NCBI GenBank assembly: GCA_038142205.1
Contig: JAYQJO010000001.1
Coordinates: 1 to 64,000 of the forward strand
Direction: 5' to 3'
DNA from: UBA7359 sp038142205
Lineage (GTDB): Bacteria > Pseudomonadota > Gammaproteobacteria > Eutrophobiales > Eutrophobiaceae
DNA: 64,000 bases
The position numbers and the translations under genes are program-made. Below the pieces are notes generated by a model, which saw only the letters and a program-made list of their open reading frames with translations, was not told the DNA's origin and did not search any database. Positions 18,339 through 27,374 of the stretch are shown here, piece after piece (position 1 is the stretch's first letter; each line of letters begins with the position of its first letter).

Positions 18339-19409
18339 TTAGCACTCGAATTCAACCGTCCTTTTTTTTAAAATATCTTTTCTGATCAATTGCTTGCATT
18401 TACTTAATGCATAAGCAAAAGAATAAAACCTTATTAAATCCCGGTTAAGTTTTTCAAAAATTTCAAGGAAAGCGGGTACATATTTTCTATAAGTAATAAC
18501 TGAGGCCAATTTTGCATTATTTATCCCGTTGCTAAACCATTTTTCATAAGGACTGCTTTGCCATTTTTGACTGATTTGGAAGTATTCATTTTTCATTTCT
18601 ACCAATATTGCTTTTTTATGTTTTCGTTTTATTTGATCTTCATTAGAAGATTGATAAAGCCGATTTAATCTTGATTTATAGCGGTTAATGAGAGCAACAA
18701 ATGTTTTTTCCCGTTCCTGGGCTTGTTCATACTCAAACAAGTATTTTTTGTCTGCTTTTTGCTCCAGCCATTTAGTTACGCCGATCTGTGCTACGGCATC
18801 GGCATAGGATTCATTTAGTTCTGTGTCGTTTTTAATATAGAGTTGTTGGTGTGCCAATTCATGAAACATAACTGCAGCAAGATAACTTTCATTCCAGCGT
18901 AGCATTGAATTTAAAACCGGGTCATTGAACCAACCGAGTGTTGAATAAGCTGCCACACCACCAAGGTAAGTGTCGTAGCCTTGCTGTTTTAATTTTATTT
19001 CATGTTGCTGAGCATCTTCCTTTGAGAAATAGCCTCGATAGCTCAGGCAACCGATAATGAAATAACACCAGTTCAACGGTTCCAAAGAAAATTCAGGATT
19101 AGCAAAAATATTCCAAATTACATAATTACGTTCGAGATTAGCAAAAGAGGTATAACTGTTATTGTCTGGCAGGCCTAATTCTTTTATAGAAAACGCTCTC
19201 AATTCTAAAACAGTATTCAATTTCTCTCGGTATTCATCAGAGAGACTATCGTTTTTCAAAAGCTCACTAATGGGTTTGCTCTTTTGTGTGACTTCAAGTT
19301 GCCCGCGAATAGATTGACCGTAATAACTTATTGTTGAACAACCTATAAGCGGGAAAGCTATAATGAAAATCATCAACAATCTGGAATATTGATAAATTAG
19401 TTTGATCAT
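18339..19409 (-). CDS. lipoprotein zinc aminopeptidase (PF10023/COG4324-like)
   Basis: 356 residues with a lipoprotein signal (LIGC lipobox at about residue 24). The zinc-binding HELAH follows AAVMF at about residue 184, and a Glu in ELNESYADA serves as the further ligand. GGVAAYSTLGWFNDPVLNSM is the conserved pre-motif region of this predicted aminopeptidase family. It is probably anchored in the periplasm. The C-terminal region is rich in Lys and helical. It is transcribed alone, divergent from sseA. Confidence 0.82.
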   Translation of the reverse strand: MIKLIYQYSRLLMIFIIAFPLIGCSTISYYGQSIRGQLEVTQKSKPISELLKNDSLSDEYREKLNTVLELRAFSIKELGLPDNNSYTSFANLERNYVIWNIFANPEFSLEPLNWCYFIIGCLSYRGYFSKEDAQQHEIKLKQQGYDTYLGGVAAYSTLGWFNDPVLNSMLRWNESYLAAVMFHELAHQQLYIKNDTELNESYADAVAQIGVTKWLEQKADKKYLFEYEQAQEREKTFVALINRYKSRLNRLYQSSNEDQIKRKHKKAILVEMKNEYFQISQKWQSSPYEKWFSNGINNAKLASVITYRKYVPAFLEIFEKLNRDLIRFYSFAYALSKCKQLIRKDILKKRTVEFEC

Positions 19410-19508
19410 GTTTATGTTTGTCGTAAGTTATAATGTAATTTACTACGTTCTGTTTCCCGAAAAAGAGAAATAGTTGTAATTTATTGAAATAATTAATAGA
19501 GCTTATTC

Positions 19509-20336
19509 ATGTTTACGACTTTAATCGATGTTGAATCATTACTTGATTGTTATAAGAACCCAGACTGGCTAATTATTGATGCTAGATACGATTTAGCGGA
19601 TAAGGATGCTGGAAAAAAAGCCTATTTGACAGGCCATATTCCGGGTGCAATCTATGTCGATTTACATGATGACTTGAGCCGGCCTCCGGGCACGAATAAG
19701 GGGCGCCACCCATTACCCACAGAAGAAACCATGAATGATCTATTTTCGGAACTTGGTATTAATGAGGGTATGCAAGTGATTGTTTATGATAATGCCTTTG
19801 GTGCATTTGCAGCGCGTTTATGGTGGATGCTAAGGCATATGCAACACCAGCGAGTTGCTGTCTTGGATGGCAGTTGGCAGGTCTGGGAAGCTGCCGCTGC
19901 GGAAATTGACTCTAAGATAGAGCAACCAAGCAACAGTAATTTTAAAAAATCAGCTAGAAAACAAGAAGTTATTGATATTAAACAAATTGAAAATGCGGGT
20001 TTAGTGGTTGATTCACGCGAGCCTGCGCGCTATCGAGGTGAATCAGAACCGATAGATAAAGCGGCTGGCCATATTCCGGGGGCAATAAATCGATTTTGGA
20101 AAGATAACTTGTCTGCAAGTGGTTGCTTTAAAGAAAAAACACAACTTCAAGCTGAATTTGAGCAAATTTTTGAAAAGACACCGGCAAAAGAATCTGTCTT
20201 TTATTGTGGTTCTGGCGTAACGGCTTGTCATAATTTGCTTGCAGCTGTTCACGCTGGCTTGGAGCAACCAAAGCTTTATGCAGGTTCGTGGAGTGAATGG
20301 AGTAGCGATGCATCAAATCCAGTAGCAACGGCCTGA
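19509..20336 (+). CDS. sseA: 3-mercaptopyruvate / thiosulfate sulfurtransferase (tandem rhodanese)
   Basis: 275 residues with two rhodanese domains. The N-terminal inactive domain includes HIPGAIYVDLHDDLS. The C-terminal active domain includes HIPGAIN and the active-site loop CGSGVTAC near residue 233; that loop is typical of SseA-type mercaptopyruvate sulfurtransferases. It moves sulfane sulfur to thiols or cyanide in the cytoplasm and fits the sulfur theme of the upstream region. Confidence 0.9.
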   Translation: MFTTLIDVESLLDCYKNPDWLIIDARYDLADKDAGKKAYLTGHIPGAIYVDLHDDLSRPPGTNKGRHPLPTEETMNDLFSELGINEGMQVIVYDNAFGAFAARLWWMLRHMQHQRVAVLDGSWQVWEAAAAEIDSKIEQPSNSNFKKSARKQEVIDIKQIENAGLVVDSREPARYRGESEPIDKAAGHIPGAINRFWKDNLSASGCFKEKTQLQAEFEQIFEKTPAKESVFYCGSGVTACHNLLAAVHAGLEQPKLYAGSWSEWSSDASNPVATA

Positions 20337-20432
20337 ACAATTGATTTTGAATGATTTTGCTAAAGCATTTCAGTATGTTATGAATAGACGTATGATAAAC
20401 TGGTTCAACAATTAATATTACACGGTAAATTA

Positions 20433-22256
20433 ATGTTTAGACGTATTCTGAAAGTTTCTCTCATTTTGGTATCCACCAGCCTTTTTGCAGGAGATATCGA
20501 TATCAACACTGATATTGATTCCATAGAAGCGGCATTGGTTACACCTGAAGAACTATTAGACGCAAAGCCAGATAATATTGAGTCTGGAATAACAAGCGAC
20601 GATAGCATTGTAGAAGACGTACTTGATGTTGTCGTTGAGAACGTTGAATCTGAAATGGAAGAGGTTACAGATTCGATTGAAGAAGCTCTCTATACCAATG
20701 ATGAAGATATTAGTGCAAGTCGTGATGAGCTTATCAAAGATGTTATTTTAGTACTGGATAATTCCGGCAGCATGAAAAAGAATGATCCGGGCTTTCTGGT
20801 TAAAGATGCAGTAAAAGAGTTTATAAGTCAGCAGGACGAAAATACACGAGTTGCCGTCGTCATTTTCGATCAGGATGTTAATTTATCCGTCCCCCTAACA
20901 AGCGCATCACTGGCGAATCGTGAATCTATTCTTAATAGTCTTGAGAATATAAATTATAAAGGCTTGTTTACTGATAGCCCTGCGGGTATCGAGCGAGCGA
21001 TTTACGAATTAAAAAATAATGCTCGTGCGGATGCACAAAAATCCATTATTTTTATGACAGACGGCATTGTCGATACAGGCGCAGCTGAAAAAGATTTAGA
21101 AAAATCAAAATGGTTACGTGAAGATCTCGCACCGGATGCGGCGGACAATGACATTAAAATATTTGGCATCGCGTTTACTGAAAAAGCAGACTTTCAATTA
21201 ATTCAATCAATCTCACAGAAAACTGATGGTGAGTATTATCGTGCGTTAACGGTCGATGACATCCAAAGTAAGTTTGGGCAAATCGCTCAACTGATTAACA
21301 CACCCGCGGCAGAACCCGAAGAAGTTATACAGCCTGTAGTTATTACGCAAGTAGCACCTTTAGTTGAGCAAGCACCTGCACCAGTAATTATAGAAGTGCC
21401 CGTACAGTCGATGGGGGATGAAGAGCGTATTCGCTCCATCATAACTATTGCCGCAGCAATAGTTTTAACGCTGACATTATTTGGAATCTTAATTCTACTT
21501 ATACGTCGTAGTAAGGAATTAAAGACGAACGGAGAGCCTGTTGCTCAAGATGCCTATATTAATGATTTACAAGGTAAGACAGATAAGCAAACGCATAAAC
21601 TTGGTGCCAAGCCAACCATGTTTGGACGTGTAGCCGGCAAAGATACTGAGCATTTGGATTATATTGTTGTGAATGAATCGACCATTGGTCGTCGCCATGC
21701 CTTAATTGAGTTTAAAGATTATTCATATTGGATAATCGATCAAGGCAGTATCAACGGAACATTTGTTAATGGTCAGGCTGTTAGCAGTGAAGTGCGTTTA
21801 AAACATGGTGATCGGATTCGACTGCATAAGTGTGATTTTGAATTTATTATGCCGGAAATGGAAGATAGCGGTATGACAGTGATTTCCAATACTGTTTTTG
21901 CCGGACAGTCGGTGGCAATGGATGACCCTGAAGAAGCAACGGTTATGAGAGAACATGATGGTTCAGGAGACGCAACTGAAGTTTTGAGTGATGTTGACGT
22001 TAATATAGATAATATTGCTTCTGCTGGCAGTGAAATGGATTTTGATATTACAGGAACGACAAGCTCTGCTATCAGTGAACAAGGTGTTGAAAACGAAAGC
22101 AGTATTGAAGCTGCTCTTCCTCCGGATGGAGATGATATCGAAGAAAGCATTGATGATGAAACAATCATGTTGGCAGAAGACTCTGATGAAACAATCATGT
22201 TGGATGATGACTTATCTGATGATGAAGACCCAACTTTACGAAAAGATGACTCGTAA
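20433..22256 (+). CDS. membrane protein with periplasmic VWA domain and cytoplasmic FHA domain
   Basis: 607 residues. The signal peptide ends SLFAG. A VWA domain covers about residues 105-285, with an intact MIDAS (VLDNSGSMKKND, then a conserved Thr and MTDGI). A transmembrane helix lies at about 333-355, followed by RRSKE. An FHA domain covers about 390-475 (STIGRRHALIEF, DQGSINGTFVNG). The C-terminal tail of about 130 residues is very acidic and repeats Thr-containing motifs (EEATVMRE, DATEVL, DETIML twice). These look like phospho-Thr sites that an FHA domain could bind; this is inference. The protein probably couples an extracytoplasmic event to kinase signalling. Confidence 0.8.
   Translation: MFRRILKVSLILVSTSLFAGDIDINTDIDSIEAALVTPEELLDAKPDNIESGITSDDSIVEDVLDVVVENVESEMEEVTDSIEEALYTNDEDISASRDELIKDVILVLDNSGSMKKNDPGFLVKDAVKEFISQQDENTRVAVVIFDQDVNLSVPLTSASLANRESILNSLENINYKGLFTDSPAGIERAIYELKNNARADAQKSIIFMTDGIVDTGAAEKDLEKSKWLREDLAPDAADNDIKIFGIAFTEKADFQLIQSISQKTDGEYYRALTVDDIQSKFGQIAQLINTPAAEPEEVIQPVVITQVAPLVEQAPAPVIIEVPVQSMGDEERIRSIITIAAAIVLTLTLFGILILLIRRSKELKTNGEPVAQDAYINDLQGKTDKQTHKLGAKPTMFGRVAGKDTEHLDYIVVNESTIGRRHALIEFKDYSYWIIDQGSINGTFVNGQAVSSEVRLKHGDRIRLHKCDFEFIMPEMEDSGMTVISNTVFAGQSVAMDDPEEATVMREHDGSGDATEVLSDVDVNIDNIASAGSEMDFDITGTTSSAISEQGVENESSIEAALPPDGDDIEESIDDETIMLAEDSDETIMLDDDLSDDEDPTLRKDDS
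22155..22203 (+). repeat. in-frame direct repeat in the VWA-FHA tail
   Basis: GATGAAACAATCATGTTGG occurs twice with a 30-nt period (22155-22173 and 22185-22203), each encoding DETIML. Identity at the DNA level points to recent duplication of a Thr-containing motif. Confidence 0.85.
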
Positions 22257-22323
22257 TTCTATTTTATCGAGCTAAGTGGATTATAAACATTAGATACATT
22301 ATCAATATTAAATTTAGTATCTT

Positions 22324-23304
22324 ATGAAAACAGGGCATGCAGCTTTGCTGTCAATACTTTCAGATGGTGAGCTTCATTCCGGTGAAACATTAGCGCATCA
22401 GTTGAACATTTCCCGTGCTGCAGTCTGGAAATCAATTAAACGATTTGAGTCACTAGGTCTGGAAATAGAAGCTGAACGTGGCAAAGGTTATCGGCTTAAA
22501 CGATCTGTCGAATTATTATCTGCCGAAAAAATAAGAGAGTTATTGTTTCCAGAAGTAGCGCAAACTTGCAATAAAATTGATGTGCTATTAAAGACTGATT
22601 CAACAAATTCAGTCTTATTTAATAGTCTTGGTGGACAACAAATTCATGGCCATGCTGTGTTTGCTGAATATCAATCTCATGGACGTGGTCGCCGCGATAA
22701 CCAATGGCTTGCGCCTTTAGGTAGCGGTTTAATGTTCTCAGATGGATGGCGATTTAATATCGCTCCACAAACATTAGGTTTATTATCCTTGTTTATGGGC
22801 GTTGCCGTCGCTCGTAGTTTGCAATCGAAAGATATTAACAACGTCGGTTTGAAATGGCCCAATGACATTGTTGTGGAAGGTAAAAAAATTGGTGGCATCT
22901 TGCTTGAATTACGTGGTGAAACGAATGGTCCTGTTGATGTTGTCATAGGGGTAGGGGTGAATTATGAACTACCGAAAGGAGTTGAATCACAAATAAAACG
23001 ACCGATAACGGATATATGCGCACATACAAATCAAAAAATACCGAGGAATGAATTTGCTGCAACATTGTTGATAAATGTATTTGAAATTTTAAAAAAAGTT
23101 GAAGTCAGTAACTGTGTTGATCTGCTTGAAGAGTGGCGAAAGCTTGATTATTTTATTGAGCAACAAGCAAAGTTAATCTTACCTAATGAAGAAGTTGAAG
23201 GGATTTTAAAAGGTGTTGATGATCAGGGTTTATTATTGATGTCTGTTTCAGGAAAAATAAAACGTTTTAACGCCGGTGAAGTCAGTTTGAGAGTGTCATC
23301 ATAA
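22324..23304 (+). CDS. birA: bifunctional biotin ligase / biotin operon repressor
   Basis: 326 residues. An N-terminal HTH (residues 1-60, LNISRAAVWKSIKRFESLG) is followed by the ligase domain with TDSTNS, the GRGRRDNQW biotin/ATP loop, and KWPNDI with KKIGGILLE. The C-terminal SH3-like cap ends FNAGEVSLR. It biotinylates carrier protein and can repress bio genes. Its stop overlaps the coaX start by one base. Confidence 0.95.
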   Translation: MKTGHAALLSILSDGELHSGETLAHQLNISRAAVWKSIKRFESLGLEIEAERGKGYRLKRSVELLSAEKIRELLFPEVAQTCNKIDVLLKTDSTNSVLFNSLGGQQIHGHAVFAEYQSHGRGRRDNQWLAPLGSGLMFSDGWRFNIAPQTLGLLSLFMGVAVARSLQSKDINNVGLKWPNDIVVEGKKIGGILLELRGETNGPVDVVIGVGVNYELPKGVESQIKRPITDICAHTNQKIPRNEFAATLLINVFEILKKVEVSNCVDLLEEWRKLDYFIEQQAKLILPNEEVEGILKGVDDQGLLLMSVSGKIKRFNAGEVSLRVSS

Positions 23305-24050
23305 TGGAATTATTACTGGATATTGGTAATTCCTCTGTGAATTGGGCTACTCAGGAAAATGATAATTTTAACTCAACAGGTGCATTTGCATACTCGGGCA
23401 AAACAATACAGCAAGACATGCAGGAAAACCTGCCTATTACAGAAAACCCTGGCGCTGTGCTGGTATCTAATGTTGCCGGTAATCAGGTTTTTAATTCCCT
23501 GAGTGATTGGGTAAAAAAGCAGTGGCAACAGGAATGTTGGCAAGCCAATGTCAGTGCAGAATATAAAGGTTTAAAAAACAGTTATCAGGATACGAACCAA
23601 ATGGGCGTTGATCGCTGGCTTTCTATGATAGCCAGTTGGGAAGTAAACCAGTCGGCACTCTGCCTTGTGAGTTGTGGTACGGCATCGACGATAGATTTGA
23701 TTGATCATGATGGACACCATCAGGGTGGCTATATTATTCCCGGCATTGAATTAATGCAGCAAGCGCTAATAAATAACACAGTGCAAATTAATACAGATAT
23801 AAAAAAAGAGCCATCAATTCAATGTGCTAAAGATACACAGGCAGCCATTAATAACGGTGCTTTTGCGGCAACGGCCTACATGATTGATAGCGTGACAGAC
23901 CGGTTTTATGCAGAATCAAATAACGACGTAAAATGTATAATATCGGGCGGCATGGCAAATTTAATCAATCCCCTGTTAAAACATTCATTTTATTATGAGC
24001 CAAACCTGGTTTTGATGGGGTTATCAATCCTTTTTAGGTCACGGCAATGA
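23304..24050 (+). CDS. coaX: type III pantothenate kinase
   Basis: 248 residues. CoaX phosphorylates pantothenate in CoA synthesis. The LLLDIGNSSVNWA phosphate loop starts the protein. MGVDRWLSM and SCGTASTIDLID are family motifs, GGYIIPG follows, and ISGGMAN is near the end. The genes birA-coaX-SPOR overlap by 1 and 4 bp and form a tight operon, as in many gammaproteobacteria. Confidence 0.93.
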   Translation: MELLLDIGNSSVNWATQENDNFNSTGAFAYSGKTIQQDMQENLPITENPGAVLVSNVAGNQVFNSLSDWVKKQWQQECWQANVSAEYKGLKNSYQDTNQMGVDRWLSMIASWEVNQSALCLVSCGTASTIDLIDHDGHHQGGYIIPGIELMQQALINNTVQINTDIKKEPSIQCAKDTQAAINNGAFAATAYMIDSVTDRFYAESNNDVKCIISGGMANLINPLLKHSFYYEPNLVLMGLSILFRSRQ

Positions 24051-24898
24051 AATGGTTATTTATATTATTGTTGTTGGCTAATGCTATTTATCTGGGCTGG
24101 GAGATGGATCGAGATACTCGTTTACAACATGCTAATGTTTCTTCAGGGCTTAAGATTCCTGCAGGTACACAAAAGTTTGTATTATTAAACGAACTCGACA
24201 AATTACCGGAAAAGAGAAGTCAAATTAAACTGGATAACGAATTATCTATGGAGAATTATGACTCTGAACCGGTGATGCCAATCGAATTAAATCCTAATAC
24301 AGAACAGATATTGAGTTCTTTATTAACGGAAACAACTATTGCGCAGTTAAATGACGAACCTATACTAAATCACAATAGTTTTGCAGAAATTGATACAGGT
24401 TTACAATTTAATCATGAAGCTGAAAAAAGAGTTTGTTATACCTACGGCCCGATTCCTAGTCAGGAAGAATCAAGCTTATTTTCAAAGTGGCTTAATGATA
24501 GGAATATTCGATATAAAGAAAGGCAGACAGACGAACAAGGAAAACAGTTATTCTGGATCTACTTGGCGCCGCGTGAATCACATGAAAAAGCCGTTGCTGC
24601 TATTAAAGATCTGAGGCAGAAAGGCGTTAAGGACGTGCGCTTAATCAAGGAAGGAGACTTGTTAAATGCGATATCATTAGGCCTGTTTTCCAGTCAGGCC
24701 GCAGTAAACCGACGGTTAAATGAAATTAAGACGAAAGGTTATCAATCTGTAGTCGTACCGTACTCGGATGGTAAAAAGATTTATTGGTTTGATGTGGCGG
24801 TGGTACAGAACTCTGATTATGTGAACGAATTATTCAGCGGATTCCCCGCCCGATTTAAAGCTTTGCCTGTTGAGTGTAATACGATTGCTATGCGCTGA
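24047..24898 (+). CDS. membrane-anchored SPOR-like protein
   Basis: 283 residues. An N-terminal membrane anchor (MKWLFILLLLANAIYLGW) is followed by a linker and a C-terminal SPOR-like region: YTYGPIPSQEESSLFSKWL and later SLGLFSSQAAVNRRLNEIK, the aromatic-x-x-G-x-F-x-S pattern of peptidoglycan-binding SPOR repeats. It overlaps coaX by 4 bp. A SPOR protein in this position follows birA-coaX in Pseudomonas-type genomes. It probably binds septal peptidoglycan. Confidence 0.75.
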   Translation: MKWLFILLLLANAIYLGWEMDRDTRLQHANVSSGLKIPAGTQKFVLLNELDKLPEKRSQIKLDNELSMENYDSEPVMPIELNPNTEQILSSLLTETTIAQLNDEPILNHNSFAEIDTGLQFNHEAEKRVCYTYGPIPSQEESSLFSKWLNDRNIRYKERQTDEQGKQLFWIYLAPRESHEKAVAAIKDLRQKGVKDVRLIKEGDLLNAISLGLFSSQAAVNRRLNEIKTKGYQSVVVPYSDGKKIYWFDVAVVQNSDYVNELFSGFPARFKALPVECNTIAMR

Positions 24899-24958
24899 GG
24901 AAATCCTTAGAATATGCGCAAATTTCACAAACCTGAATTTTTGAATTGAATACATTGA

Positions 24959-24977
24959 GGCAATGGCATCCATTGCC
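24959..24977 (+). promoter_or_regulatory. perfect hairpin overlapping the tRNA 5' end
   Basis: GGCAATGG and CCATTGCC form an 8-bp perfect stem with a CAT loop. The right arm includes the first three bases of the tRNA (24975-24977), so the hairpin competes with the acceptor stem. No T run follows, so it is not an intrinsic terminator. Confidence 0.5.
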
Positions 24978-25048
24978 CCGATAGTTAAATGGTATAACCG
25001 GTGATTTGTAATCACCTATTGGGGGTTCGATTCCCTCTCGGGGCTCCA
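24975..25048 (+). tRNA. tRNA-Thr (anticodon UGU), CCA encoded
   Basis: The acceptor stem GCCCCGA / TCGGGGC is perfect. The anticodon stem GGTGA / TCACC holds the loop TTTGTAA, giving anticodon TGT. The T arm is GGGGG / CCCTC around TTCGATT, and CCA is encoded. The body is 71 nt, short for a Thr tRNA. The D arm (TAGTTAAATGGTATAAC) and the discriminator base U73 look more like Gly or Arg(CCU) tRNAs as I remember them from E. coli. The anticodon is clear but the charging identity deserves a check. Confidence 0.88.
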
Positions 25049-25091
25049 ATTTTGAAAGATTGCTGCAGCAAAGTAATTCGATTCATACTAA

Positions 25092-26144
25092 ATGGAACAG
25101 TTAATGGTTTTTAACAAAACAATTATTGCTTTATCTCTTTGTTCTCTCCTCTGCTTTTCTAATTCATTTGCTCAAACGTCCTATGGCGACATTCAGCTGT
25201 TAATTAATGAAAAGAATTATAAAGAGGCGCTACTGTCAGCAGAAGAACTATTATCCCGAAATCCGTCCGATATTAAATTACGATTCATGAAGGGTTTAAT
25301 ATTAACGCGTATGGACAGATACAGTGAAGCCGAAAAAGTTTTTATAGCGTTGACGGAAAATAACCCTGAATTACCTGAGCCTTATAATAATCTGGCTGTC
25401 GTTTATGCTGCGCAGGGTAAATACTCAGAAGCTGCCGAAGCGTTAAAAAGCGCGATTAATACCCACCCTAGTTACGCAACGGCACATGAAAACCTAGGGG
25501 ATATTTATGCAAAACTAGCGAGCCGTGCCTACAACCAGGCTCTTGAACTGGATACAAGTAATAATGCTGCCAGAGAAAAATTATCGCTGGTGAATGAACT
25601 GGTTTCACCTCCATTACAACAAAGCAAAAAAGAAAAACCCCTTGTCGCTATGACAAAAAAACAGGCTAAACCGATTAGCGCACAGGAAGTGGAGTCTGTC
25701 GTACAAGAACCTGAAATTATTACGATTCCAGCAAAAATAGAAGCACCTCAAGTGATTGAAAAAGTAGAAACTAAAAAAGTTGATGCTGAGGAAGAAAAAG
25801 CACTTAACAGGAAAGCAGTGGAATCAGCAATTAAGAACTGGGCCAAGGCTTGGTCTGCTCAGGATGTCGATGCTTATCTTGCAAGTTACGGTAGACAATT
25901 TGTGCCACCCAAAGGTTTAAGTCGTTCAGCATGGGAAAAAGAACGACATGTTCGATTAAACAAACCTCGTTTTATTAAAGTAAAACTATCTAATATAAAG
26001 ATTAATTTGCATGGAAAAGACTATGCAGAAGTACGTTTTACTCAGAGTTACCAGTCAAATACTTATGGCGATAAAGTAAAAAAAGAAGTTTTGATGCGTA
26101 AGGTTAATGATGACTGGCTAATTACTCAGGAAAGAGCGCGGTAA
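25092..26144 (+). CDS. exported TPR protein with C-terminal NTF2-like domain
   Basis: 350 residues (346 if translation starts at the ATG at 25104, which has GGAA upstream and leads straight into the signal peptide). Three TPR units span about residues 30-165 (LRFMKGLILTRMDRYSEAEK, PYNNLAVVYAAQGKYSEAAE, AHENLGDIYAKLA). A Lys/Glu/Pro linker and an NTF2/SnoaL-like domain of about 110 residues (AIKNWAKAWSAQDVDAYLAS) follow. The same domain ends the next gene, an L,D-transpeptidase, so the two probably act together in the periplasm. Confidence 0.82.
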   Translation: MEQLMVFNKTIIALSLCSLLCFSNSFAQTSYGDIQLLINEKNYKEALLSAEELLSRNPSDIKLRFMKGLILTRMDRYSEAEKVFIALTENNPELPEPYNNLAVVYAAQGKYSEAAEALKSAINTHPSYATAHENLGDIYAKLASRAYNQALELDTSNNAAREKLSLVNELVSPPLQQSKKEKPLVAMTKKQAKPISAQEVESVVQEPEIITIPAKIEAPQVIEKVETKKVDAEEEKALNRKAVESAIKNWAKAWSAQDVDAYLASYGRQFVPPKGLSRSAWEKERHVRLNKPRFIKVKLSNIKINLHGKDYAEVRFTQSYQSNTYGDKVKKEVLMRKVNDDWLITQERAR

Positions 26145-26145
26145 A

Positions 26146-27374
26146 ATGAAGCAAGGTGTTAAAATGCAGTTTAACTTTAAACATCTTCTTTTTATTACTT
26201 ACATTTGTTTTAGCCATTCATCATTAGCTGTAGATCTGCTTTCTAAAGCAACGTCTGATCAGACGCTATCACGGCATTCTGAAAACCTTTTGATAAGCGC
26301 GTTGGAAGATATTAAGAATGACAAAACAGAGCAGGCAATAAAAGACTTACAACAGCTTATCAAACTTAATCCTGATTTTAGATTGGCACGTTTAATTTAT
26401 GCGGATATGTTATTAGCGCGTTCTCAAGCTATTACTGATTTTGGAAATATTTCAAATGCTTCATTCGAGCGTATTTCTTCATTGCGTGATGAGGCTCAGG
26501 TAAGATGGCAGTATCATCAGTCCCCAGTAGATAGAGATAAAATACCGGCTTCGTTAATACAATTAGCGGGTAAACAAAAACATGTCATCGTTGTTGATTC
26601 TTCTCGTTCACGCTTGTTTTTGTTCAAGAACCAGAATGGTGTACCAATTTTAATAAAAGATTTTTATACCACGATAGGTAAAAACGGTACCGGTAAAATT
26701 ATAGAAGGTGATCAGAAAACGCCTATCGGTGTGTATTTTGTTACTGGTTTTATAGAGTCGGAAGAATTACCAGATCTTTATGGGGACGGTGCTTTTCCTC
26801 TGGATTATCCTAATGTGTGGGATCAACGACATGGTAGGACGGGTTATGGCATTTGGCTACATGGCACACCAAGCAGTACTTTTAGTCGCCCTCCCAAGGA
26901 TAGTAATGGTTGTGTCATTGTCAGTAATAATGATTTAAATACACTGTTTCCATTTATTGATAAAAGTAAAACACCTGTAGTTATTAGCGAGTCAATTAAC
27001 TGGCTTACAAAAAAGGAATGGAAAAAGCAGCAAGCTGCTTATAAGGACTTTGTCGAGCAATGGCGAGATGACTGGGAAAGCAGGGATGTTGATTTATATT
27101 TACGGCATTATTCAAAAGATTATTCGGGTTTAGGTAAAGACTATAATTCCTGGGTGGAATACAAACGTAGAGTGAACCCTTCAAAAAGTTTATTAAAGTT
27201 AATCTAACGAATAAAAGTATGTTTTTGTATCCTGGTGAAAAACAATTGATGGTTGTTACTTTTGTTCAGGATTATGCCAGTGATAATTTTAAAAGGAAGT
27301 TCACCAAACGTCAGTATTGGCGCATGGAGAAAGATGGACAGTGGCGAATTGTTTATGAAGGTGCTGCGTCCTGA
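26146..27374 (+). CDS. L,D-transpeptidase (YkuD) with NTF2-like C-terminal domain, frame shifted once
   Basis: About 409 residues after repair. A signal peptide (best start ATG 26164, with AAGGTG upstream) is followed by a short helical repeat and a YkuD domain at about 135-280. Its catalytic motif HGTPSSTF...DSNGCVIVS supplies the His and Cys that make 3-3 peptidoglycan cross-links or attach lipoprotein. The visible frame stops at 27207. One more A in the A5 run at 27183-27187 restores KKFIKVNLTNKS and the remaining 55 residues of a domain shared with the preceding TPR protein, ending at TGA 27374. The gene overlaps the convergent M14 peptidase by 22 bp. Confidence 0.85.
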
